NCBI RefSeq assembly: GCF_000524195.1
Contig: NW_020170392.1
Location: 1,196,152 to 1,260,151 of the forward strand
Source: Echinococcus granulosus
Lineage: Eukaryota; Platyhelminthes; Cestoda; Cyclophyllidea; Taeniidae
DNA length: 64,000 nt
Direction of reading: 5' to 3'
Shown here: positions 37,026 through 47,925 of the stretch, one piece after another
Position numbering within the stretch: the stretch's first letter is position 1
Layout of the letters: the number at the start of each line of letters is the position of its first letter
The notes under the pieces: generated by a model
The model's database searches: none
The model's input: only the letters and a program-made list of their open reading frames with translations
Told to the model about the DNA's origin: nothing
Position numbers and translations under genes: made by a program

Positions 37026-38863
37026 ATGGAGCCTGACATTGAAATCGAAGACATGCATGAGTATGGCATGCCACAACCAACAGCATCCAGAGGTTAGATC
37101 AGGCTTCTCTTCATTAATTTTGTTTTCCAGATGATGGGTTTTTCTCCTACAAAATCCTCGTCGCTGTTATCGTGTTTGCTCTCTATTTCTTGGTGTCGCG
37201 TTTCTCGGCAGCTTTTGGGGCGAGGGTAGCCAGGCTTGCATCTGGCGGTGTGTTACTTAGGTCTTTTTATTCATCTACAATGTTAAACAAGGTTTTGTAA
37301 CTTGTGCTGCCATCTTCATTTTCAGTAGTCTCGCCATCGGTTCTGCTCATTCCATTCTGTTGATTTCAATGCAGTATTTTGTGTTTTGTTAGCTGATAGA
37401 CGGAATTACGAGGAAGAAATGCGTGAAGCCAGAAGACGTTTGCAGGAAAGGTTTGATGAAGAAAGGAAAAATCGTAAAGTGGTATATTCCAGTTTTTCGT
37501 GCTATTTTCTCAACTTTGTAGCAAGATGCGGAAAAACCTCGAATCGAAGCTAGCGGGAAACCCAAGGACAACGAAGTAACTTTTCTCCCCTTTTCATCAA
37601 TTTTTCCGCCTGCATAAGGACTTGGGTAAACCACGTCTTGCCTTTAGAAACCTCAGGACAGAACTAAACGTACCGAAGCCCCTAAACCAGAAATGCTAAA
37701 TAGCTCAGGTAAGTGTCCATGCTTTGTTGTCTGAGCAAGATAGCCAGGAATCTTTAAGATGGTATTGTTCAAAACTCAGTTGATGGATTATTTTATGCTC
37801 CCTCTCAATGTGTGCTACCAATTATTTGTATAGTAATTTACCAACGTTTTGTTCCTTTCCATGATGTCAGAACATAGCAGAGTGGGGGAAGATGTGCTCG
37901 TGTCTTTTAAGTATCATTTCCATTCTATCAGCAGCAGCGCAGCCCAACTTACTAGTACTGTACCTTTGGGTGACGTTTTTTCCCTTTGCGTGTGACAAGT
38001 ATTCCTGAGCTTATTAACAATCCTTTGCTTGATTAAATTGATCGCCTCAAGGTTTCACGTACGAGGATCAGATCACAGACTGGGGCGGGGATAGTGCGGC
38101 CGTAAGTAAAGGTGTTTTAGTTCTGGTGAGACATTTTAAGGAAAAATTGGTTTATGTAATTCGGGAATATTGATAATTATATGGTGACACATTAGTTTTG
38201 CATATCAGAAGTCCTTTCCCCTCATTGTTCAACGAGATTTTGCGCAATTGTCTCCATTTAAATGATCTCGTTAACCTGATGCTTTTCTCGGTCCTGGGAA
38301 GTATAAAAGGCAAACAGCCACTTTATACAGTCGGCCAGCACTAAGTAAAAGCCTAACAAGAATAGGAGGTTTAAGACTGACTTGTTTGAATTTGCTGTCT
38401 CTGTGATTTCGTTTGCGATTTAGATTGACAAAATTTATCTTAGAATGCTTTGTCATATTGAATCGTGCAGATTGTTGGAGAAATGATTTTTAGCGTTATT
38501 CAATGCAGTGATTGTTAAAAAGGCTCTAGTTTCTCAAATTTGCGGTGTTTTTTTGCTTAAAATCCCTCAATAGTCCCAAGGATGACTTCTGTAAAGCTAC
38601 TCGAGATGAATGTGATAGCAGCTATTACTATTTGTTAATGCCTAACAATTCTTCCTAGCACGCGTTTTCCTCACTGAGCAAATCTGTGATTCTACAGTTA
38701 TGAAGTCTCACAAAAACCAACCACTGGAACTACATCCTCTTTATTGGCGTTATTAAAGTCGTCTTCTAACTCTGTCGTTTTAGGATACTTTCCTTTGATG
38801 GGCGATAGCAGTGGTTCCAACTTCTGTTTTCGCCGTTCCAGAAAGCCTGGCGGATGAGGCTAA
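37026..38863 (+). CDS. SELENOS: Selenoprotein S (VIMP), with selenocysteine codon
   Basis: Seven coding exons: 37026-37092, 37131-37247, 37393-37481, 37522-37575, 37648-37708, 38052-38111, 38784-38863. They total 528 bases, giving 175 residues with Sec at 174. Architecture matches selenoprotein S: short acidic N-terminus; one membrane segment (about residues 26-45, KILVAVIVFALYFLV); a charged helix with the p97/VCP-interacting pattern EEEMREARRRLQERFDEERK (about 65-84); a disordered Lys/Pro/Glu region; and a Gly-rich C-terminus GYFPLMGDSSG ending PGGUG, like the GYNPLSG...GGUG end of the human protein (189 residues). The UGA at 38855 is followed by GGC and TAA, and a SECIS lies about 120 bases downstream. 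The family acts in ER-associated degradation and redox control, anchoring VCP to Derlin complexes. Weak points: the donor at 38112 (GTGTTT), chosen because the stronger GTAAGT at 38102 breaks the frame, and the exon 3 end (37481 or 37478). Confidence 0.9.
38855..38857 (+). other. SELENOS: UGA selenocysteine codon of SELENOS
   Basis: In-frame TGA preceded by GGC GGA and followed by GGC TAA, giving the Gly-Gly-Sec-Gly-stop end typical of selenoprotein S. A standard gene finder would end the protein here and lose the redox residue. Confidence 0.88.
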
Positions 38864-38983
38864 GCCCCCTCTCAACTGTAAACACATCTCTTGCCCTCAT
38901 CTCCCTCCCTCTTTCCTCTTCAATTACAGTTTTCATCCCCTCCCCGCAGCCGCCCTCACTCCGTGGGCCATGCGTTCCCACTT

Positions 38984-39021
38984 ATGACGTTGATTGTCGA
39001 AACGCTGGACAATCAATTGAT
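38984..39021 (+). promoter_or_regulatory. SELENOS: SECIS element in the SELENOS 3' UTR
   Basis: Core ATGAC (38984-38988), a 10-bp helix (GTTGATTGTC at 38989-38998 with GACAATCAAT at 39008-39017; nine Watson-Crick pairs plus one G-U), apical loop GAAACGCTG with the unpaired AAA, and the opposing TGAT (39018-39021). UGA opposite UGA gives the tandem G-A pairs of the SECIS core. The loop is small and has no extra ministem (form 1-like). The lower stem is short (CCAC with GTGG). Confidence 0.85.
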
Positions 39022-40611
39022 TATGCGGTGGTGGCGGTGGCAACGTGGGGACACAGGGCAGAGGGACAGCCACACTCACTCCATTTGCCATCGAACTTTT
39101 TCACTTTTTCCCTCCTTCTCCTTCGTGATCTACTAGTGTTTGCCACAAACGTGCATCCTTCCATTTGTGGGTTTTTATGCTCTACTTATGCGACTTTGTT
39201 GTCCAAGTGGAATCTGTGATCAACCTCAATAGCTTTTGCACGACATTCACCATCCTACTACTCCAACGGTGATCCTCGAAACAGGAGTTTGACGTACTGA
39301 TGAGTTTTACAAAGTTCAAGATTTAGGCAATGTCAAGTAGAAATGACCTGAGTGGATATGCTCACTAAGATAAGGGCACCGAATATTTGCCGAATGTATT
39401 TGGTGGGATTAAGAGAAACCTCGTGTTTGATGAGAGCTAATGACTCGCATTGACCATTCCTGTGGAGCCTCACTGGTCTATGTTCGACGTGTATGATGAG
39501 GTTAAGCATCTGATCTGGTGGTAATGTCCGGTTGAAGTTTAAAATGGCAACTGCTGGACTGGTAATTGACTAGGCGGGGTGGCACGTAAGCTTGCACAAG
39601 GCGTGGCTCTGGGTCACTTGGAGGCGATGTGTGCGGTCGTCCAAATTGTAGGAAATGAATGGGATTTGCCAAGTAAATACCAAAAGGGACCTTCATCAAG
39701 ATATGAAATAAATTTTAACGTTATTTTATCAGTCTCGTTGGTTGTACTATCTTCCTCAGCTAACTGTCGCTATTAGCGCCAGATCTTGTCGCATCCGGGT
39801 CGGTGTGATTAAAAGCACCAGAAGGAGAGTGCGGCCTTCTTGATTCGGAAGCAGTCACGTTTTTTTTTTCACGAAGCAAAACGAAATAGAACACATCTCC
39901 AGGAGCAGTGGTAATCATTTCGTCTAGCAGGAAATATGGAATAATGATCCAAAAAAGTAACTTGATGAAACTAGTATAGGTAAGAATATGTACAAATAAA
40001 AGTATGAAAACATAAATTGACAACTGAAAAGGGTGTTGAATAACTTTCTAAGTCACTTATGTAGTGGAAAATTGCTATTTTCTTTATCAATTTGCGGTTA
40101 TTAATAGTGAAGCAGAAAGTGAGAACATGGCATGTTTGTAGGACGAGGCTCATAAATCTCCTCTTCCCTGGCCCTCACACTCTTGGAACGCCCAGGTTGA
40201 TATAGTTTTGTTATGTTTATTGGGTAAAATGAATGGAGAGAGCGGGTACAAGTTCAGGGAGGTTTGAACACGGAACCTTTATCCAGGTTTCAGGACGCCG
40301 CCTGCTCCTCAGTCACGAGGTTCCATTCGTACGCCCGCCTCCTCTCTGAAAGGAACATTAAAACAGCATAAGTATTACAATGTTACTTCACCGCAGTCGA
40401 GCTCAGAAAAATCGGATCTGCTCCATGAAATCCTCCATAGTTTCTTCGGGTTGCCAAAATTAATGTTTCCAGTCGGCACGTAGTCAAACCTACTAGGAGG
40501 GGGAGAATTCTCCCCTCCTAAGCGGAGACGAACTGGCTCCTCGCAAAACTATTTTTTATTAACTGGCTTGCCATTGACATTTTACTTTGACAACTTACTA
40601 TTTGCCATCCG
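39022..40611. other. SELENOS 3' region and intergenic stretch
   Basis: G-rich repeats GGTGGTGGCGGTGG follow the SECIS. A candidate poly(A) signal AATAAA lies near 39708. The ORFs at 38854-39219 (+) and 39760-40023 (-) overlap these non-coding features and show no family motif. Confidence 0.35.
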
Positions 40612-43600
40612 TACTGTAGGACCCCATTTGGATGAAGTAGCGTAGAAAGCCACGCAGGCCGCCCCTGTTGATGGTCCAGATGGCACAGAAGGCAGTGCTA
40701 AAATAATTGTAAATAGTAGAGGGCGATCAACTGTGTTTAGAAGATTTCTGTTGCACCTTAAAAAACATGGCGAGAGATTAAAGTAATCGGCACTCAATGG
40801 TTTTAGCTTAAGTGGAACTCAAAGATTGGAATTTGGTGGTCAAAATCCTCTCAGGCTTTGCCATTGATTAATTTTTTTTATCTGTTTGCATTTCGGGGGT
40901 GGATTTATGAGGAGTCTGTTCAGAAAACTTCGTATGTATACACAAAGTAGGTATGGTTTTTTAAGTACTCAAGTTCTAATGGAATTTCGCATAAATTAGA
41001 CACTAATAAAGCCTTCAAATGTGCGTCAAATATGTTGACCTGAATTGCACTGCATTCGGAGGAGTAATGGCCTAAAGGGAATGGGAGGTAATTGTAGCGC
41101 CCTGAAACTTCTCAAAAGATGGAATATATATATTTGGCATACAGAATAGTTTGGCGCCACTGTCATGCACCAAAGGCCAACCCACCTGGCGAAGGTACAA
41201 TGGCCAAGACACAAAGTGGTCATTTACTGAAGCCGGAAGTTAAGTAATCAACGTATTATGTAGCCCCTCCCCTCTTTTTAGCGTCGTCCCCGGCGCTCCC
41301 CTTAGTCAACCTCCAGCGTTAGCCATCACTGCGAAATCGGCGATGTAGAGAAACACCCACATGCCAGCAGCGCCGGTCATTGAATTTCTATGCATATGCG
41401 GATATAATTGACCTCAATTACACTGATTCCCCTTAGCAGTTTGACTGGATTTGCAGTTTTATCTTGCATGGGAACTGGATCTGGGGTCGGCAAATTGTGC
41501 TGGCCATCGCGGGTATCCATAACTAGACGCAGGAACACTGGCCTAAAAGCAGATTTACGAGAGAGAACAGGATTCAACACCATTCCGTGGGGGTAGGAAT
41601 TCATGTCTATTCCTCCTTGCCACTATGCTCTCACCTCAGAGCTGCCCAGTCATATCTGTCTGGGTTCTATCCAGCTAGTGGAGAAGTGGAGGAATATTGC
41701 AAGTTTAAGTTATTAATACCTTTATGCAGGTATGATAGACAACTCTGTAACGAAATTTTTCCAGATGATTCACGGCTAGTGTCACTTCCGTTGCTAATAG
41801 CATCCCTGCAGACCACGGCACTGATGTAGTTGCTGAAGGTGGACGTCATCTTCTATCACCTTCTACAGATTATCCCATCTGTAGCATGTGCAATTCTTCT
41901 GCCCCGCTGGGATTTATCACCCAGTAGTAGAAATAAGGATGGATGTCCTTTAAAATTGGGTTCGTTTTCCCTTGCCACCAATGTAGAGCCCCGAGATTGC
42001 CCCGACGACGAAAGGAGAGCTTACATACAGGAGGACATACAGTAGAGCTTAAGGCTAATGTCATGCCACGGAGGCCAGTCCAGCCGGTGGAGGTGCAATG
42101 GCGGAGTCCTAAGTGGGCCGTTACCAAAAGTGAGAACTAAACGAACAACCAACGTATCGCAGTAATAGCACAGTGACTTTCCATCCAGCTAGAACCGTGA
42201 ATAAAGAGGTGAGGTTCAGGATTCATCCATCCAAATGTAACATACTCTTGGTTCTGGATACTCTCTATCTACTACAGATTTTGTATACCTTTTTAGAGAA
42301 TACCTTCTAATCTCTAAGCCATCTTTTGCTGGCACAAGGTCTCGAAACCAGTTATTTTTAATCCCTTTGAACGGAGACTTCATTGATAGGTGCCAGTAGT
42401 CGCAATCATTGCTCTGTTTCATAAGTGATAAAGCTCTTTTCTGGATTACTGGTAATTAGCTCATTCCTGTCTATTCAAAAAGTAATCACATAAATTTATT
42501 TGACATTCTTGGAAAAACTACTACACTCTTATCTTTCAGTCATATGAGATCACTCATTGAAATGTTTAAACGAAATTCGACGATTTTTGTGCTTTAGTTA
42601 TTCGAAATTTTTATTATTTCCAGTAACTTGCGGAAAACATTTCAACATATTTTTGCACGTTTGATCTGTTTTGGTCTATGTGGGAAAAATCCAATTCCAA
42701 TTAACAAGGAAAATGCAGAAAGTGCATTAGTCCGAATGGATTGTTGAGGAAGAGGAAATAGTATAAAAGTGTGGGGCCCCAAGTCGATAAAGTTTACAAT
42801 ACTAAAGCCTGAAATACACTACTGACACATGAAAGTACCTTGATTGAAATACAGGAATGAAATAACTACCTACTCGACTCATCAACATTCCTCCACAATT
42901 GCTTCTCTCAATCAGAGCCAGAAGTTACTTCCGAGAATGGGGTCCTCGTGGATAGCATAAGTGATTTTATCGCTTAGCGGATGACATAAATCATTCGGGA
43001 AGATAACAATCAAATTTAACATTTGCTTGATCCGGCCCGTCTTTCCTGAAAATTCCGTTTGAATGGAAAACTGACGTTATAATTGATTGGCGTCGCTCGG
43101 ACTTAGTGGTCTCAAAAATGTACGTAACCAGATGCCATCGAAGTCATTGTCTAAAGTCTCCTGATCCCCGTTCAATCGAAACTCCTTGTATTGGTACACT
43201 TGCATCAAGATAAACGAAGGCACCTCAAATACCAAGTGAATTGAATCATATTCGAAGTTAACAAGTATATCTATAGACAAGTGCATCTTTTCAGCTTTAC
43301 ATACAAAGGAACCAAGCAATATCGACCTAATGAACAAAACTACAGACTAATAAGGGCCGATGTTTGGCGTCCGACCTCACATAACATCCACCAAGGTAAA
43401 CTGTGTTTGTGCAACCACAACGCAACAAAAGCGACAATGAAGAAAATATGACCATGTATCAAGCAGCTTAGTTACTGGAAAAGCCTAGTTTACAAGGATA
43501 CAAACCTGTCTTATTGTAAAGATTTTAGTCAGATAAAATTAGAGATACATTTTTTCAAACTCGTCTGCATCAACAAAAATCACTCAAATTTCAAGACTCA

Positions 43601-45035
43601 CCATTAGTTTGATTTCTAAAATATGCCCTAAACATACTCAAGTAAATACTTATTACTTACATGCAAACGGACGGCCGATTGCATAAAATGAAGCAATCTA
43701 AGTATGAGTATCAATGAGACTAAAATTCCTCGAAAATTTTCATTTCAGGGTCTTTTTGCCTTTCTTAAGGTTTGAATTTAAAATATATTGGAAGGTTTCA
43801 GGTTAGGTAAAAACCAGATAAACCATGGGCACCAAAAAGTGTGAAAATCGAGCATTTGGCCACACCCATTACACAAGACCCCATAATCCAATGATTGAGC
43901 TTTGACAAATACCTTAAATACAAGCACTCCCTGATACGTAATCCGACGTTTTAGCAAAAAAACTCACCTACCTGCAAATGGAGACGAGGCCTGCCACTGA
44001 GGAGCTACATAGTCTACCAGAAAAAAGAAGGAATCCACCAGCACCATACCAGCGTAGGTTTGCCCACAACCCGAGAGCAGATGTGAGGGCAATCTTCTCC
44101 ACCAAAGAGTGCTCAGGGAATTAAATAAGTATCAGTAGCGTCATCGTCTTCTCTCCCAAAAGCAGAAACTCGATGTTCACCCAACTCTCCACCTTCACCA
44201 GCGGCGCTGACGCCGTCCTTAGTGTAACACTGACAGCCACGGTAATAGTGTGTGCCTTGTCGTGAAAAAATTGATTCTCCAGGCACAATCCTTCCCCTAT
44301 CGTCAACAATGGCGCCTTTGTCGTGTCACGACCTGCCTTGCCATAAACCAGTAGGTTCAAGTAAACGTAAATCCCGTTTCAATGCTGCAAAGTGCCACTA
44401 ATCAGCATCAGTCGACGAAAGGTCCCAAACTACTCGTCGTGATCCGCACTAGCGTTTAAAATGATTTGCGCACCGGCTTGATAGTAGACTGGGTGCGGAT
44501 GACCAAGTCCCTCTTCCAAAACCCTTTACAGGTCTCCAGACCAACCACTCTACCTCGGTAGAATTAAAAACAGTGCAACTAAAGAGAGCGACTTCTTGAT
44601 CCGCGGCGTTAAATGGCGTCGAAGAGGTGGAAAGCTTCCAGCCGCCAGGAGTTTAACCAAGGAAGGATCCAGCGGAGTTCCTGACGAAGACCTCATTAGG
44701 CAAGTATTGATTTGGGGTAGAAAGAGGGGATGCGGCTGTTGAAGATGCGAAACTGGAAGTTATGGTCAAAATTTTAGGAAGGGGGTGAGAAGATGACGGA
44801 GCGCCAATCCCACAGGCAATGTCAAGACAGGTGGGATCGGTAGTGTTGCGAAGAATATCTGAGCAATCCAATCTCAAGAGTGAATTCAATATCCCTCTCG
44901 ATAAAGAGATCTTCACACTCGTAACCAGGAATTTCAGGTTTGAAACCAGGGCGATATTCAGCACAGGACTGTTTGGCCTCGCAGATACTTAGAAGAATGC
45001 GCATGGTATTGGCGCGGAAGCCCAAAACCTACTGG
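40612..45035 (-). CDS. Candidate exons of an unassigned minus-strand gene, interrupted by TRIM copy C
   Basis: Exon-like segments, N to C: about 45035-44830 (GFRANTMRILLSICEAKQSC, EYRPGFKPEIPGYECEDLFI), 44390-44160 (DKAHTITVAVSVTLRTASAP), 43325-43130 (SIHLVFEVPSFILMQVYQYK), 42443-42310 (SNDCDYWHLSMKSPFKGIKN), and 40706-40612 (TAFCAIWTINRGGLRGFLRY ... STDGK, stop). Junction phases were not all reconciled. The GFRANTxxxLL string and the paired cysteines faintly recall the end of an integrin-alpha propeller and thigh domain, and GGLRGFLRYF loosely recalls an integrin tail. No propeller calcium motif (DxDxDGxxD) was seen. Function open. Confidence 0.25.
41093..42161 (-). mobile_element. TRIM-like LTR element, copy C (intact ends, GTAAT target duplication)
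   Basis: The best-preserved copy, 1,069 bases. LTRs are at 41093-41260 and 41982-42161. It is flanked by a perfect 5-base direct repeat GTAAT (41088-41092 and 42162-42166). On the minus strand the LTR starts TGCGATACG and ends CTACA; TTGGTGGCAAGGGAAAA (primer-binding site type, TGG) follows the 5' LTR, and the purine tract AAAAAGAGGGGAGGGGC precedes the 3' LTR. These features fix the sense strand as minus. With no coding capacity and a size near 1 kb, it fits a terminal-repeat retrotransposon in miniature. Confidence 0.82.
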
Positions 45036-45484
45036 TTTACATCGCGGACAGGGGATGTCAGCATATTTCATAGGTCAAGTAACGAGATAAGAAGGGTAAG
45101 AGTAGTTCATATTTCAGCACCGAATAATGCGCAAAAACGCGATCAAAATTATTCCTGTTTCACGCAGCAGTTTGACCTTGTTGTTATACTCGTGTCTTAA
45201 ACAACACCTAAAAGTAATTTTTTCGTAATCAAAATGAAACAGGATTAGCAAAATTTACAAAAAAAATTGTCCAACTGCTAGCTAATTTTTTTAATGAAAC
45301 AGGTGCTAATGATAATGAAGGCTGGATGAATACAAGAATAAGTTAAACCGTAGAGCATATTTGCAGGAATACAACAATCAGCTGGAAAAAATTGTCGTGA
45401 ATGAAAGAGCCAAGCCCACTTCAAGCGGAATCCGCACATAACCCCTTAAGCTATTTAAGGAATCCCTGCCTCAGCCGTGCTTAC

Positions 45485-45675
45485 TGTAGCGTTCCAGGAC
45501 TCCTTGAAGACGAAAGAAGACAAAATACTCGGGCAGAATATATATTCAGTGCAGAAAAGGTGCCTGGGCTATTGACATGGCCCAGAAGGCCAGCCCATCC
45601 AGCGAGGTACAAGGGGGCTAATTCAAAGTACAAAAGTGGCACCTCACCAATACCGAGGGACAAACCACTATCGCA
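45485..45675 (-). repeat. Solo LTR of the TRIM family
   Basis: Complete LTR with plus-strand ends TGTAGCGTTCC...TATCGCA. It is preceded by CTTAC and followed by TTACA, which may be a shifted remnant of a target duplication. A plus-strand ORF crossing it is not counted as coding. Confidence 0.7.
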
Positions 45676-47225
45676 TTACATTACAATATATAAACCCAAA
45701 AACTGGTGATTTAGGTGGAAAATCCCAGAGGCCCCCTCCAGTCCCCCAAATACCCTTAGCTCTAAGCCCTTCGATCAAAGATATTAAGCTGTTTGTGGAT
45801 AACACTTTGTTAGCAAAAGCCTCGTGTGGAGTTTAGATCACGTTATCTTCTTGAGATGCTATGATGTCCATTCGAATACCGAAGTCAACGAAATTGGTGG
45901 TTTGTTCCCCAAAAGATGTATTTAGTCAAACATGTTTATCAGTTTTCTGGTAGTACCAATTACATGAATTGCATAATTTAAGATGAAAACCTTGCTAAGA
46001 ATAACTTAACGATTGTTTAGTGAATTACTTTGCATATCCTAGCAAATATAGAAAGTAATAAGTATTCTTTTTAGGGAATCGTTGTGCACTTATATGGTTG
46101 GATTTTTTGCACCATTCTTATCATGTTTTGGTATACAATGTCTGAAAATTACTTTTTCCACAAATTTTAGGTGAAACGAGTTGCAGGTAATTGAATTTCT
46201 AATTCACTGCTTTTGTAAGCCTTCAACACCTAAATCAAAATTCATCCCATTATTTATCTCTGATGGAAATGGGTTGAGATAAGCTCGGCACTAACCGTCT
46301 GGGGACGATATTTTGAAAAGTATTTCTTAAGATCACTAGTCAGATATCTACTAGTTTAAATGTGTTTAACAAAAAACTCCAAAAGCAGCTAATCCACTTT
46401 GGATTTTGAGCCTAGACACTTGGGAGAAAACACCATCCACCTCCCTCAAATGAGCAGCCTTAATCAACATTCCTTCATTGATAAGATGAGCCCGCAGCCA
46501 TGCCTACATTTATGAGCGTTAGGAACGTTCGATAGATGAAAAATACATATTTACAGACCTTAAGTAAGAATCTCCGTCCAGCACTTCACATTTCCACCAC
46601 TTGTGTACTGGAATTCGTTTGGCTCTACAAACTTCAGTTTTTATTAGAAGTACTCTTCTAGATTCCGCAATAAATGTTTCATTGATAGGAGGAAGCGCAT
46701 TTGCGAATACAAGTTAGTTTTACCAACGGCTTGGTCACTACTCCCAACATGGCATATATTCTAATAAGATCTCAAAAAGCTACTGAAAGTCTAAATGATT
46801 ACCTGCAAAAAAGTGGAAACCACTCACGCTGTCAAAAAAAAAACTAAAAGAGGAAAATACTTGGGGACATGGCAGAAATACACCCCTTGCAAGGGCTCGT
46901 CGTAGATCGTCGAAATGCAAGTTTTTTCACTTCACAGTTTCGAAACATGATAAATTTCGTCTTTCTATGGATGACCCAACTTTTCAAAATCCTGTAATAT
47001 CTATTTGTGTTAAATGCCTATTCTGTCAAATTCTACCATGGTTGCAACTCGCTCATCAAAATGAAAAAAAAAGGATTACATTCTCTCAGTAAAAAGAGTA
47101 ATCCACTTCTGCAATTTCATCTCTGTGCAGAAGGACTCATTTTGTAGCAGTAATTCATCACACCAAAGGCGAAGAATGAACCAGTTTTATCCACCAAAGT
47201 AGCTCATAAATTAACCTATGTCCGT
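45676..47225. other. AT-rich stretch without recognised exon
   Basis: No ORF with a family signature on either strand. If the minus-strand unit is continuous this is an intron. Confidence 0.35.
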
Positions 47226-47330
47226 TTCAATGCAAATTGCGCAGCGATCATTCGCACGTGACGTTGGCTCGAGCAGCCAATGGGCGCTGCACCAGTCGCT
47301 CATTGGCTAAGTCGTAAATCAGACACCCAA
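47226..47330. promoter_or_regulatory. Promoter-like motif cluster
   Basis: Octamer ATGCAAAT (47230-47237), E-box CACGTG overlapping TGACGT (47255-47264), and a palindromic pair AGCCAATG (47275-47282) and CATTGGCT (47301-47308), plus a further CCCAAT just after, within a CpG-richer patch. Which gene it serves, and in which direction, is unknown. Confidence 0.35.
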
Positions 47331-47925
47331 TCATATCTACCGCGGGTTAAGTCGATGAATAGGCGTATTAGCATGGCTTTGCTGGCACAGGGTCTTAACC
47401 ACTAGATCGACAATTAAGCAGCATGATCTTTGTTGTTTACTGCTAAAACAATCACTTCACGCTTGGATTTACGAAGATGGGTCTTTTCAACACACCATTG
47501 TTTCCGCCTAGCCGTTCTGTGGCGTCGTCGAAGGTGATTTGCATTCGCTTCCTTTACCATGCCTATTATTTGATTTAATTATTCACTAGTAGTAATTTTT
47601 GTGGAGTCACGTATTTTCAAACGAGTGGTAGATACTTCCAACTCTGGATATTAAGATTTATAAGTGTCTCTGAGCTCTGGACTGGTGACTGTGATTTTAA
47701 TGACAAACTGAACTGCCACTTCAAAAAGCACAAGAAGAATGAATGTAGGCGCGCATCGGTATCCACCATGGGCCGCAGTTCAGGTTGGCACTTTTCAGAC
47801 CGTTTTTTTTTGCATATGAATAAACACGTGACTGCCGAAGTAATCTGGCGTAGTACACCCAGTCCCTGTGAACCCCAACCGATTTACCATTTGTTCCGTT
47901 TCACTCTCTTCCCCATGGCACATGG

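Noticed and set aside
38766..39219. ORFs on both strands over the SELENOS last exon and 3' UTR
   Set aside because: The plus ORF (38854-39219) is out of frame with SELENOS and covers the SECIS; the minus ORF is its shadow. The Sec-frame reading explains the sequence better.
40230..40340. tRNA-like GTTTGAACACGGAACC stretch
   Set aside because: No cloverleaf with matching acceptor, D and anticodon stems could be drawn; no tRNA gene was found in the window.
44653..44964. Minus-strand ORF containing CSDILRNTTDPTCLDIACG, which looks like an integrin calf-2 cysteine pair
   Set aside because: It overlaps the GFRANTM...CEDLF frame in another phase. The latter has an acceptor and more exon-like composition; both cannot be right and the evidence for either is weak.
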